Positions 8,157-16,089 of a stretch of 18,780 bases of DNA are shown piece by piece (positions within the stretch are counted from its first letter, which is position 1; the number at the start of each line of letters is the position of its first letter). The translations under genes were made by a program, and so were the position numbers. The DNA comes from Flavobacterium sp. SUN046 (lineage in GTDB: Bacteria; Bacteroidota; Bacteroidia; Flavobacteriales; Flavobacteriaceae): contig NZ_JAPQNT010000019.1 in assembly GCF_028867965.1 (NCBI RefSeq), forward strand, positions 1-18,780, read 5' to 3'. The notes beneath the pieces were generated by a model. The model did not search any database, had not been told where the DNA came from, and saw nothing but the letters and a program-made list of their open reading frames with translations.

Positions 8157-8924
8157 ATGAACTATTTTGTTGACGAAAAATCAATAGTAAGAGAAATTTG
8201 GAAAAATACTGATGTAGTTTTATTAATTTTTGCTGGTTCGGCTGCAGAATTTGCTTTAAACAAAGCTGTCGATTGGTTATATTTTACTGGAAAAATTCCA
8301 ACAAATCCATTGGAACGATTGTTTTCTACAGTTGAATATGCTCAAAAAATTGTCTTTGCAGAAAATAAATCGGCATTAGCAACAATTGATAAAATAACCC
8401 AAATTCATCAAGGAGTTGAAAAAAGTCGTGGGCAAACTATTCCGGATTGGGCTTACAGAGATGTACTTTATATGCTCATCGATTACTCAATTCGTTCATT
8501 TGAATTATTAGAACGAAAATTAAAACCGAATGAAAAAGAAGAAATTTTCAATGTTTTCTTAAGATTAGGAACGCGAATGGGTTTGAAAAATTTGCCAACT
8601 AATTTCTATGATTGGGAAATTGATAGAAATCTACATTTAGAAAATGATTTACAAAAAGGAAAATTTACCATTCATTTATTTCATCAATATAAAAAACATT
8701 TAGGAAGTTTTCGCTATTTCATTTTGATTCAAATCCAACAAATCTTAGTACCGAGTATAGTTCATAAGCAACTTTTTCAATTTTCCAATTTTCCGACTAT
8801 TACACTACTTAAACTTTATAAATCAGGAAGAAAATTCAAATTAGATCATTTGATTAAATACATAATTCTGCCTAAAAAATATAAAGAAGAACTTATCAGA
8901 ATCGGAAAATTTGAATCATTATAA
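8157..8924 (+). CDS. DUF2236/MpaB-type oxygenase-like protein
   Basis: A 255-residue protein of the DUF2236 (MpaB/latex-clearing-protein-like) family. Known members include fungal MpaB, which oxidatively cleaves a farnesyl chain, and the heme protein Lcp, which cleaves polyisoprene. Recognisable elements are LIFAGSAAEFALNKAVDW (~23-40), the segment NPLERLFSTVEYAQKIVFA (50-68), IHQGVE with His84, the strongly conserved TIPDWAYRDVLYMLIDYS (94-111), and a later LRLGTRMGLKNLP (135-147). There is no signal peptide. Heme binding is plausible from the family, but I cannot name the axial ligand with certainty. It sits between DUF2809 and the Coq4-like gene in a compact operon, so a substrate with an isoprenoid or lipid tail is an attractive but unproven idea. 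Confidence 0.75.
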   Translation: MNYFVDEKSIVREIWKNTDVVLLIFAGSAAEFALNKAVDWLYFTGKIPTNPLERLFSTVEYAQKIVFAENKSALATIDKITQIHQGVEKSRGQTIPDWAYRDVLYMLIDYSIRSFELLERKLKPNEKEEIFNVFLRLGTRMGLKNLPTNFYDWEIDRNLHLENDLQKGKFTIHLFHQYKKHLGSFRYFILIQIQQILVPSIVHKQLFQFSNFPTITLLKLYKSGRKFKLDHLIKYIILPKKYKEELIRIGKFESL

Positions 8925-8942
8925 CCTATTTATCTTACCAAA

Positions 8943-9404
8943 ATGAAAGATTTACTAATTGAAAAAATGTATGAATTAACCAAGAAACCCTATCAAAAAT
9001 ACTTTAAAAAAGGCTTGGCTTGGAACATAACTCCAAAAGAGTTAATCACGTATAAAGAAGACAGTTTAGGTTTTCATTTGGGTTGTTTTCTACTAAAATA
9101 TAATTTCGATATACAACCAAAATTGGAAGATCATGATGTAATTCACGTACTAACAAACACAGGCGTTTCGGTAATTGAAGAAATTGCAATGCAATATTTT
9201 TTATTGGGAAATGGCAAAAAAAGTACCTATTTATTTATGGTTATCTGCATTGGAACACTCTTTTATCCAACTAAAATTAGACAGTTCATTCACAATTACA
9301 AACGTGGAAAAAAAGCACACCAATTTCATGATTTAGATTTTTATAAAATGCTAACAATTCCAGTTAGTACAATTCGATCAACCTTTAATATTAAATTACA
9401 ATGA
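8943..9404 (+). CDS. Coq4-like protein
   Basis: A 153-residue protein of the Coq4 family. Eukaryotic and proteobacterial members act in ubiquinone biosynthesis. The signature HDxxHx(11)E is intact: His64-Asp65, His68 and Glu80 in EDHDVIHVLTNTGVSVIEE. This is the proposed metal site of Coq4. The protein is shorter than the ~230-residue mitochondrial enzyme, lacking a long N-terminus, and has a hydrophobic helix near 95-108. Flavobacteria are known to use menaquinone rather than ubiquinone, so a classical ubiquinone role is unlikely and the substrate is open. It follows the DUF2236 gene by 18 bases and overlaps the next gene by four (ATGA), indicating translational coupling. Confidence 0.78.
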   Translation: MKDLLIEKMYELTKKPYQKYFKKGLAWNITPKELITYKEDSLGFHLGCFLLKYNFDIQPKLEDHDVIHVLTNTGVSVIEEIAMQYFLLGNGKKSTYLFMVICIGTLFYPTKIRQFIHNYKRGKKAHQFHDLDFYKMLTIPVSTIRSTFNIKLQ

Positions 9405-10057
9405 ACAAATTAATTACCATTTACTTCTTCAACAAAAAACAAGATTCGATTTTGATACTCTTATCAATCATTTCGATTACTCTAGTTTTATTGCGAATTA
9501 AAATCACTCATTCCTTTTATTTATTATTTATGGTTTGGAATTTATTGCTTGCCATTCTTCCTTATGCTTTAAGTTATTTAATTGATAAAGAGTATGCTTT
9601 GAAGTTTGAAATTTCAAAAAACACTATTCTTCTGTTAATTTGGTTTCTTTTTTTACCAAACTCATTTTATCTAATTACCGACTTTGTGCATCTTAATCAT
9701 AGATCAATCTTGCAATTTTCTTATGATTTTATTCTGTTAAGTTTATATACAATCTTAGGATTTTACACTGGTATCAAATCAATTTATAGAATTTATAAAA
9801 TAGTATTTGTTCAATTCTCACATAAAATAGCAAATGGTTATCTCGTTGCGACATGCTATTTATCAGCTTATGGAATCTATCTCGGAAGAATTCTTCGATT
9901 CAATAGCTGGGATGTAATTAATAATCCTCTAGAGTTATTAACTTCTCTAATTGAAAGCCTTTTAAAACTTGAAGCGTTACTATTTACTTTAATTCTAGGA
10001 ACAATTATACTACTATCATTTATCGTTTCAAAACCTCATTTATCTAAAAATCAATAA
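9401..10057 (+). CDS. DUF1361 membrane protein
   Basis: A 218-residue integral membrane protein of the DUF1361 family, function unknown. The family hallmark is visible in order: FMVWNLLLAILPYALSYL (43-60), then WFLFLPNSFYLITDFVHL (81-98). There are about six membrane spans (near 16-32, 41-60, 75-92, 106-124, 147-160 and 184-208). It overlaps the end of the Coq4-like gene by four bases, and its stop is two bases before the next start, so it is firmly inside the operon. Confidence 0.8.
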   Translation: MNKLITIYFFNKKQDSILILLSIISITLVLLRIKITHSFYLLFMVWNLLLAILPYALSYLIDKEYALKFEISKNTILLLIWFLFLPNSFYLITDFVHLNHRSILQFSYDFILLSLYTILGFYTGIKSIYRIYKIVFVQFSHKIANGYLVATCYLSAYGIYLGRILRFNSWDVINNPLELLTSLIESLLKLEALLFTLILGTIILLSFIVSKPHLSKNQ

Positions 10058-10059
10058 TC

Positions 10060-10374
10060 ATGTCAACACTACTTCTTAATGATATCGAACATACAACAAC
10101 AGCAAAAATTGCTTTTTGGTCGTTTCTAATTGGAACCGCATTCTTGATTTCAAGCTACATTTTCCCTAATTGTGAAGAAATTATAATTGGTGGATTAATC
10201 TATATTATTGCTGCATTTATTATCAACGGTTTCATAGCCTTCGCACTTTTTATCTATTTCCTTATTTCTACTAATGAACGAGCTTATTACGGATTTCAAC
10301 TGCTTGTTATACTGATAAATATTCCAATCGCAATACTTTATATTTTTACTTTTTTCTATTTCAAAAAACTATAA
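10060..10374 (+). CDS. Small three-span membrane protein, tandem paralogue A
   Basis: A 104-residue hydrophobic protein with about three membrane spans (near 18-36, 42-70 and 80-100). I do not recognise a named family. It shares with the next gene the pattern SFL(I/V)GT.....FPN, then GLIY(I/V)I, and finally NIPIAI(L/V)Y at the same spacing, so the two are tandem duplicates. The flanking gaps are two bases on each side, which indicates coupled translation and possibly fixed stoichiometry. A heteromeric partnership of the two is inference. Confidence 0.75.
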   Translation: MSTLLLNDIEHTTTAKIAFWSFLIGTAFLISSYIFPNCEEIIIGGLIYIIAAFIINGFIAFALFIYFLISTNERAYYGFQLLVILINIPIAILYIFTFFYFKKL

Positions 10375-10376
10375 AA

Positions 10377-10685
10377 ATGACTAAAAAACAATATCAAAAC
10401 GCCACCGGAATTTTCTCAACGCAATTGGCAATAGGTTCATTTTTAGTTGGAACACTTCTACTAATTCTTGAACTGCTTTTTCCTAACGGACAATTATTAG
10501 AATTTGGATTAATCTATGTTATAATCGCAATTTTATTCAATTTGATGGTGCTAATTTATCTAATATACTTGTGTTTTACTCAAAAAAATCATCAAGAATA
10601 TTACACCATAAAAATTCTCATTCTACTCGCTAACATTCCAATAGCAATAGTTTACATGAAAATCATATCAGAAACATTACAATAA
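10377..10685 (+). CDS. Small three-span membrane protein, tandem paralogue B
   Basis: A 102-residue paralogue of the preceding gene, again with about three spans (near 17-37, 42-66 and 78-96). Conserved landmarks are GSFLVGTLLLILELLFPNG, GLIYVIIAILFN and LANIPIAIVY. The N-terminus differs from paralogue A (MTKKQYQNATG), and it lacks the 'STNER' loop sequence while keeping the loop length. It ends 24 bases before creD. Function unknown. Confidence 0.75.
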   Translation: MTKKQYQNATGIFSTQLAIGSFLVGTLLLILELLFPNGQLLEFGLIYVIIAILFNLMVLIYLIYLCFTQKNHQEYYTIKILILLANIPIAIVYMKIISETLQ

Positions 10686-10709
10686 TTAACACTTAAAAAT
10701 CAATACATT

Positions 10710-12002
10710 ATGGAAAATCAAGATTTCGAAAAACCGCAAAGTTTTTTTCAAACCACAACCGCTAAAATGATTATGGTTGGGTTACTCACGTTAGTACTTC
10801 TTTTACCTTTAAGCTTCGTACAAAATTTAATTACAGAACGAAGTCAACGTCAGAGCGAAGTCGTTGCAGAAACAACTTCCAAATGGGGTGAAAGTGTCTA
10901 TTTTTATGGTCCAATTTTAAAAATTCCGTACAAAGATCCAGTCACATTAAAAATTGAAAACGCCTATTTCTTTCCCGAAAAATTAAACAATACTTCTACT
11001 GCAGAAATCAAAACTCCATTGCAAAGAAGCATTTATAAATCGAATGTTTTTACCACTAAAATGCAGTTTAACGGAAATTATTCTAATCCAGATTTTAGCA
11101 AGAAAAACGTTCCTAATGAAAACATATTTTGGAATAAAACTTCAATCGTTATCCGAACAACTAACTTAAAAAGCGTTAAAGACGAAGTTAAAATCAAGAT
11201 TGGAAACACCAATTACACCTTTGAACCCATCCGAAACACGCAAGCAAATGATTCAATTGAGTCTCTAGAAACTGGTTACATCGACATCAATTCTGTTAAA
11301 AACACCAATTTTAATCTTGCTATAACTTATAACGGTAGCAAGCGAATTAGCATCGCTCCTATTGGAAAAACTACTAATGCCAAAATGACTTCCAATTGGG
11401 CTTCTCCAAATTTTAACGGAAGTTTTATTCCGAATGACAAACAAATTACCGATAAGGGATTTAACGCAACTTGGAAAATCTCACACTTCAACCGACCATT
11501 TGCACAAGAAAATTTCGAAGCTCTACCCGACTTATCTAAATATGCTTTTGCAGTAGATTTTATTACACCAGTTGATGAATACCAACAAAACGAACGCGCT
11601 TCCAAATACGGATTTCTAGTAATTGGCTTAACGTTTTTAATCTTCTTTTTAATTCAATCAATAAGTAAAATTAGTATTCACATTTTTCAGTATGTAATGA
11701 TTGGAATTGCATTGATTATGTTTTACACCTTATTGATTTCAATTACCGAACACAGTAGTTTTGGCTTTGCTTATGCCATTGCAGGAACATCAGTTGTGGC
11801 ATTAATTTCACTCTATTCGATTTCAATTTTGAAAGACCGAAAATTTCCAACATTCATTGGTTTATCACTTTCAGTATTGTACACTTTCATCTATGTTATT
11901 ATCCAATTAGAAGATTATGCGCTTCTAGTAGGAAGCATCGGATTGTTCTTGATTCTTGCTGCAGTAATGTACTTCTCACGCAAAATAGAATGGAATAAAT
12001 AA
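10710..12002 (+). CDS. creD: Inner-membrane protein CreD (cell envelope integrity)
   Basis: A 430-residue CreD-family protein, close to the ~450 residues of Escherichia coli CreD. A first membrane span (TAKMIMVGLLTLVLLLPLSF, 18-37) is followed by the family motif NLITERSQRQSEVVAE and then W.ES.YFYGPILKIPY. A large periplasmic domain runs to about residue 295. Four or more C-terminal spans end in LEDYALLVGSIGLF and LAAVMYFSRKIEW, both diagnostic. In enterobacteria creD belongs to the CreBC two-component regulon and affects envelope properties and beta-lactam response. No CreB/CreC genes are present here, and control by the winged-helix protein is inferred instead. This is the last gene of the operon, and the structured element at 12003 begins immediately after its stop codon. 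Confidence 0.9.
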   Translation: MENQDFEKPQSFFQTTTAKMIMVGLLTLVLLLPLSFVQNLITERSQRQSEVVAETTSKWGESVYFYGPILKIPYKDPVTLKIENAYFFPEKLNNTSTAEIKTPLQRSIYKSNVFTTKMQFNGNYSNPDFSKKNVPNENIFWNKTSIVIRTTNLKSVKDEVKIKIGNTNYTFEPIRNTQANDSIESLETGYIDINSVKNTNFNLAITYNGSKRISIAPIGKTTNAKMTSNWASPNFNGSFIPNDKQITDKGFNATWKISHFNRPFAQENFEALPDLSKYAFAVDFITPVDEYQQNERASKYGFLVIGLTFLIFFLIQSISKISIHIFQYVMIGIALIMFYTLLISITEHSSFGFAYAIAGTSVVALISLYSISILKDRKFPTFIGLSLSVLYTFIYVIIQLEDYALLVGSIGLFLILAAVMYFSRKIEWNK

Positions 12003-12083
12003 GGAGCGAATGGCTTGGGTTTTATCAGCAATCCGTTTTCCTGCCATCCGCACCACACGGTGGATTGCTCCTGTCAGGGCTAG
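12003..12083 (+). ncRNA. GC-rich pseudoknot-capable element after creD
   Basis: About 81 bases with roughly 55% G+C by hand count, well above the surrounding DNA. Two long pairings interlock as an H-type pseudoknot. Stem 1 is GCGAATGGC (12006-12014) with GCCATCCGC (12043-12051), with one A-C mismatch. Stem 2 is AGCAATCC (12027-12034, inside the loop of stem 1) with GGATTGCT (12062-12069), perfect. Outer GGAGC (12003-12007) can alternatively pair with GCTCC (12067-12071). A tail with CAGGGCTAG follows. It contains no coding frame of note. It could be a structured 3'-UTR RNA, a dispersed flavobacterial repeat, or a member of the Bacteroidota 'flavo-1' RNA class. I cannot verify membership without a covariance search. 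Confidence 0.5.
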
Positions 12084-12106
12084 TTAGTTCATCATTTTTG
12101 TACCAA

Positions 12107-12145
12107 TAAAAAACTCCGAAAGAACTATTTCTTTCGGAGTTTACT
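12107..12145. terminator. Bidirectional terminator between creD and the sugar transporter
   Basis: A perfect 12-bp stem (AAACTCCGAAAG, 12111-12122, with 12131-12142) has an 8-base loop. It is flanked by an A run on the left and a T-rich stretch on the right. It lies between two convergent genes and suits both: the minus-strand readout meets TTTTTATT after the stem, and the plus-strand readout meets TTTACTATTTT. Confidence 0.88.
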
Positions 12146-12164
12146 ATTTTCAAAAATCTAAAAA

Positions 12165-13838
12165 TTAATGTCCACCACCAACTTCAATTTCATTTGCAAT
12201 TCCTTGTTTTTTAAGTATTTCAAATACATACCAACCATAAAAAGCAATAAAAGCAAAACATAAAACCGGAATAAAATACGAATTATGAATTCCAATAATA
12301 TCAGATAATTTACCTTGTAATGGTGGAATAATTCCTCCACCTAAAATCATCATTACTAAAAATGCTGAACCTTGAGAAGTATATTTTCCTAAACCTGCAA
12401 TTGCCAGAGCAAAAATAGACGGCCACATAATACTTAAAAATAAACCACCACTCATGAAGGCAAAAGTAGCAACAATTCCTGTTGTAAATAAACCTATCAG
12501 CATTGCAACCATTCCCATTAATCCGAAAATCAATAACGTTCTTGATGGATGATCTTTTCCTAAAAAGAAACCAGCAATTTGAAAAACAATTACAAATGCA
12601 TACGCATATAATGGCGTAATATTTTGACCCGAAATAGCATTGGCAGTAAGTACAACTCCAAAAGCAACATAAGGCACAACTATCAATAAAATTTTCTTCA
12701 TTTGAGATGACGGATTAAATACTGAAATGGCTCCAGCCCAACGTCCAATCATCAAACTTCCCCAATACATCGACATAAAAGGAGCTAATTCAGCACCTGT
12801 AATCGAACCAAAATCGGGAGTTTTCATAAGTTCACCTAAATTACTTCCAATGGTAACTTCTACTCCTACGTAAGTAAAAAGTGCTAACATTCCGAGAACT
12901 AGTTGTGGATATTTCATTGCACCCCAACCTTCGGCATTTTTTTGAGCCGATTTATTAGCAAACAATAATCCAAACACAACTACTAAAAGTGTAGCTACAG
13001 TTAATCCTAAACCTAAATAATCTTTTTCTTTGTTATCGCCTGTAAATCGAGCAATAAAATCGGCATCTTCATATCTTGAAAAAATATAGGCGAAAATTCC
13101 AATTAATACAACAGTTATAGTTATTAATGTAGTTTGTGCTTTTCGTGCTGATTCAAATGTTGAATCACTTTTTCCTGAAGGTAATTTTTTTGAAAAAAAG
13201 AATAAGGCTGCAGCTAATAAAAATAATCCTCCAACAAACATATATAAAATTTCCATTTTATCTAATGAATTTGCTTTTTGAGCAAATGCTTTTATGTAGT
13301 CATCATTTACACCTGCAACTACGCCAAACAAGGCTGCCGAAACAACAATTGGTCCGATAGTAGTCCCAAACGAATTGATTCCGCCAGCTAAATTCAATCT
13401 ACTTGAAGCAGAATGTGGCTCACCCAAAGAAGCCGCAAATGGCTGCGCTGAAGTTTGTTGTAATGAAAACCCTAACGCCACAACAAATAATGCTCCAAGA
13501 ATTAGGGCATAACTTCCTTGTGTAACTGCAAAAATCATAAAACCAGCACCAACAGTACTTATTAAAAGTCCGTTAATAATTCCTTTTTTGAAACCCCAAT
13601 TGTTTAAAATATCTTTTTTAAGTGAACTACTTAAAATAAATAAAAATAATGCTCCTATATAATAAGCACCATAAAATGCAAAATCGATAAGTTGACTTTG
13701 AAATTGATCTAATCCAAATTTTGCTTTACAAAAAGGAATAAAAACACCATTTGACGCACCTATAAATCCCCAAAAGAAGAAAACGGTAATCAGCGTGTAC
13801 AGTGCCGAATTGTTAGATTTAGTTTGTTCTGAATTCAT
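12165..13838 (-). CDS. FHS-type MFS sugar transporter
   Basis: A 557-residue proton-coupled sugar permease of the fucose-galactose-glucose-H+ symporter (FucP/GluP) branch of the major facilitator superfamily. Family features are [16 protein letters not shown] (21-36), [15 protein letters not shown] (125-139), [17 protein letters not shown] (147-163) and [15 protein letters not shown] (322-336). It is longer than the ~410-430 residues usual for the branch. The extra length lies between about 215 and 305 and contributes two extra hydrophobic spans (236-253, 274-294), giving perhaps 14 spans; similar lengths are common in Bacteroidota. The gene follows the GH97 alpha-glucosidase by 33 bases on the same strand, so import of glucose or a related hexose released by that enzyme is the likely job. 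The substrate is inferred from context. Confidence 0.88.
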   Translation of the reverse strand: MNSEQTKSNNSALYTLITVFFFWGFIGASNGVFIPFCKAKFGLDQFQSQLIDFAFYGAYYIGALFLFILSSSLKKDILNNWGFKKGIINGLLISTVGAGFMIFAVTQGSYALILGALFVVALGFSLQQTSAQPFAASLGEPHSASSRLNLAGGINSFGTTIGPIVVSAALFGVVAGVNDDYIKAFAQKANSLDKMEILYMFVGGLFLLAAALFFFSKKLPSGKSDSTFESARKAQTTLITITVVLIGIFAYIFSRYEDADFIARFTGDNKEKDYLGLGLTVATLLVVVFGLLFANKSAQKNAEGWGAMKYPQLVLGMLALFTYVGVEVTIGSNLGELMKTPDFGSITGAELAPFMSMYWGSLMIGRWAGAISVFNPSSQMKKILLIVVPYVAFGVVLTANAISGQNITPLYAYAFVIVFQIAGFFLGKDHPSRTLLIFGLMGMVAMLIGLFTTGIVATFAFMSGGLFLSIMWPSIFALAIAGLGKYTSQGSAFLVMMILGGGIIPPLQGKLSDIIGIHNSYFIPVLCFAFIAFYGWYVFEILKKQGIANEIEVGGGH

Positions 13839-13871
13839 AATTTAATTTTAGTTTATTTAGTTGGTTTGGTT

Positions 13872-15971
13872 TTAATTTATTGGTTTGAAACTAATAGCCG
13901 TTCCACCACCATTAGCCAAATTTAATTTAATTTTTGACTTTGAGGTAACTTCTATTGTTTTTATTGCATAGCTCTTTGGATTGTTTTTCCAATCGGCATC
14001 TTTACCATCTTGATAGATAATGGCTTGGTATTTTTTATTTGGTGAAAGAAAATCTAATTTGATTTCTGTTGAACGTGCATTTTCATCTGTAATAGCTCCT
14101 AAAAACCAACGTTCTCCATTTTTTTCTTTTCTCACAACGGTTAAATAATCGCCTGGCTCTGCTTCTAAATATTTTGAATCTTGCCAATCAACAGCCACAT
14201 CTTTAATGAATTGAAAAGCATCGGCATAACGTTCGTAATTTTCTGGTAAATCAGCTGCCATTTGCAAAGGCGAATACATTGTAACATAAAGAGCCAATTG
14301 TTTTGCCAAAGTAGTGTGTACTTGCTCTGTTTTGGATTTGTCATAAAAACTCATCTTTATTTCAAAAATACCTGGAGTATAATCCATTGGACCACCTAAT
14401 AATCGTGTGAATGGCAAAATAGTTTCATGCATTGGCGGATTTCCTGAACTCCAAGCGTTGAACTCGTTTCCACGAGCTGCTTCTGCTGCAATATAATTTG
14501 GATAAGTTCTACTGTAACCTGTTGGACGAGAACTTTCGTGGGAATTCAACATCAATTTATTTTCAGCCATTCGTTGTGCTACAAAATTAAAATGGTTCAC
14601 CATAGTTTGTCCGTCATGAAATTCACCACGAGGTATAATTCGACCTACATAACCCGATTTTACAGCTGGATAACCATATTCTTTCATCAAATCCATAGCT
14701 CGATCCAAATGTCTTTCATAATTAGCTACCGAACCTGATGTTTCATGGTGCATAATCATTTTGATTCCTTTAGATTTGGCATAATCACTAACTTCTTTCA
14801 AATTAAAATCTGGATAAGGTGTTGTAAAATCGAAAACATTTTCTTTCCAATTGCCAAACCAATCTTCCCAACCAACATTCCAACCTTCAACAAGAACGCC
14901 GTCAAAACCATTTTTAGCAGCAAAATCAATGTATCTTTTAGTATTAGTCGTAGTTGCGCCATGTTTTCCTGTTGGTTTTAATTGACCATCGGCTGCATTT
15001 TGCGCATTTTGAGAACCTGCATAATCCCAAGTAGAATTTCCAACGTGCATTTCCCACCAAATTCCGACATATTTCATAGGCTTAATCCAAGAAGTATCGG
15101 TAATTTTAGATGGTTCATTCAAATTCAAAATCATTTTAGAACTCACAATATCACGTGCATCATCGCTTATCATAATTGTTCTCCAAGGCGAAACGCAAGG
15201 CGCTTGCAAATAAGCTTTATCTCCAATCGCATTCGGAACTAAATGAGACGTCAACTTGTATTCATTTGGGACTAAATCCAAGTGCATAACTGGATAATTG
15301 ACAACTGCGGCTTCAAAAATATTGATGTAAATTCCATCAGCAGATTTCATCATTAAAGGCGATTGAATTACGTATTTTCCTGCTATTGATTTTAATCCGA
15401 TTCCGTTATTTTTATCAATATTATCAGTATTTACTTCAGATAATTTAGTTTCGGTATAAGGATATTCTTGACTATCAAAATCGCCAGGCAACCAAAAGGT
15501 TTTGTGATCAGCAGTTAAATTAAACTGAGATTTTTCATCAGAAATTATAAAATAATTCAGGTTGTCTTGTTTTGGGAATTCATATCTAAAAGCAACACCT
15601 TCATTGTACACTTTAAAAATGATATTCAACTTTCTGTTGGTTGCTTTTTGAACCAAATAAAAAGTAATCTGATTGTATTTATTCTGAATTGTGGTTTGCT
15701 CGCCAAGAACTGGATTCCATGGTTCATCCACTGATTTGGTTTCTTGATTTTGAATAGTGAAGCCATTATCAAGTGGTTTAGCGTCTTTTAAAAGTATTCC
15801 GAGCGTACTTTCTTTTACAATACTTTTTGTTTTGTAACTAACAGAATAAGTTGGTTTTCCATCGGCTGAAAGTTTAAAATCTAAATTAATATTTTTAGAT
15901 GGTGATGAAACGATTTGCGCCTGAATTGATAAAACAGAAATCAAGAGCACAAATAAATAGAGTTTTCTCAT
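13872..15971 (-). CDS. GH97 alpha-glucosidase, inverting SusB type
   Basis: A 699-residue glycoside hydrolase family 97 enzyme with a signal peptide (cleavage near AQA/AQI, residue ~19). An N-terminal beta-sandwich (~20-290) is followed by a (beta/alpha)8 barrel with YVGIWWEMHVG (301-311) and GVLVEGWNVGWEDWFGNW (358-375). A C-terminal beta domain closes the protein. The residues known from Bacteroides SusB map here with a constant offset of 29: Glu410 in MHHE (Glu439), Glu479 in NSHES (Glu508), Glu497 (Glu526) and the catalytic acid Glu503 in GNEF (Glu532). The position of the retaining subfamily's nucleophile Asp is Gly (VKSGYVG), which indicates an inverting alpha-glucosidase. Periplasmic action on malto-oligosaccharides or other alpha-glucosides is expected. 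It is the first gene of a two-gene unit with the transporter. No SusC/SusD pair is visible. Confidence 0.92.
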   Translation of the reverse strand: MRKLYLFVLLISVLSIQAQIVSSPSKNINLDFKLSADGKPTYSVSYKTKSIVKESTLGILLKDAKPLDNGFTIQNQETKSVDEPWNPVLGEQTTIQNKYNQITFYLVQKATNRKLNIIFKVYNEGVAFRYEFPKQDNLNYFIISDEKSQFNLTADHKTFWLPGDFDSQEYPYTETKLSEVNTDNIDKNNGIGLKSIAGKYVIQSPLMMKSADGIYINIFEAAVVNYPVMHLDLVPNEYKLTSHLVPNAIGDKAYLQAPCVSPWRTIMISDDARDIVSSKMILNLNEPSKITDTSWIKPMKYVGIWWEMHVGNSTWDYAGSQNAQNAADGQLKPTGKHGATTTNTKRYIDFAAKNGFDGVLVEGWNVGWEDWFGNWKENVFDFTTPYPDFNLKEVSDYAKSKGIKMIMHHETSGSVANYERHLDRAMDLMKEYGYPAVKSGYVGRIIPRGEFHDGQTMVNHFNFVAQRMAENKLMLNSHESSRPTGYSRTYPNYIAAEAARGNEFNAWSSGNPPMHETILPFTRLLGGPMDYTPGIFEIKMSFYDKSKTEQVHTTLAKQLALYVTMYSPLQMAADLPENYERYADAFQFIKDVAVDWQDSKYLEAEPGDYLTVVRKEKNGERWFLGAITDENARSTEIKLDFLSPNKKYQAIIYQDGKDADWKNNPKSYAIKTIEVTSKSKIKLNLANGGGTAISFKPIN

Positions 15972-16008
15972 TTTTGATTAAATTTTTTTATAAAAATACA
16001 TTTAATCA

Positions 16009-16056
16009 TAAAAATAAATCGATTTCGTAATAATTAGTTATTAACGAAATCGATTT
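16009..16056 (-). terminator. Long hairpin between the dehydrogenase and GH97 genes
   Basis: A perfect 13-bp stem (AAATCGATTTCGT, 16016-16028, with 16044-16056) is extended by five A/T pairs with one bulged base and has a TTAG tetraloop. Read on the minus strand it is followed by a T-rich stretch (ATTTATTTTTATG). It lies ~33 bases after the dehydrogenase stop, which suits a terminator. Each arm also holds the palindrome AATCGATT, so an operator role for the GH97 gene is an alternative. Confidence 0.65.
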
Positions 16057-16089
16057 CTTGAATGGTAGTAATATATAATCGGAACTTAT

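Noticed and set aside
12003..12083. The GC-rich element as a plain terminator of creD
   Set aside because: It has no T run after either stem, and a standard bidirectional terminator follows 30 bases later.
14538..15242. Consecutive plus-strand open frames opposite the GH97 gene
   Set aside because: They are antisense shadows of a complete, motif-rich GH97 gene and have no recognisable domain.
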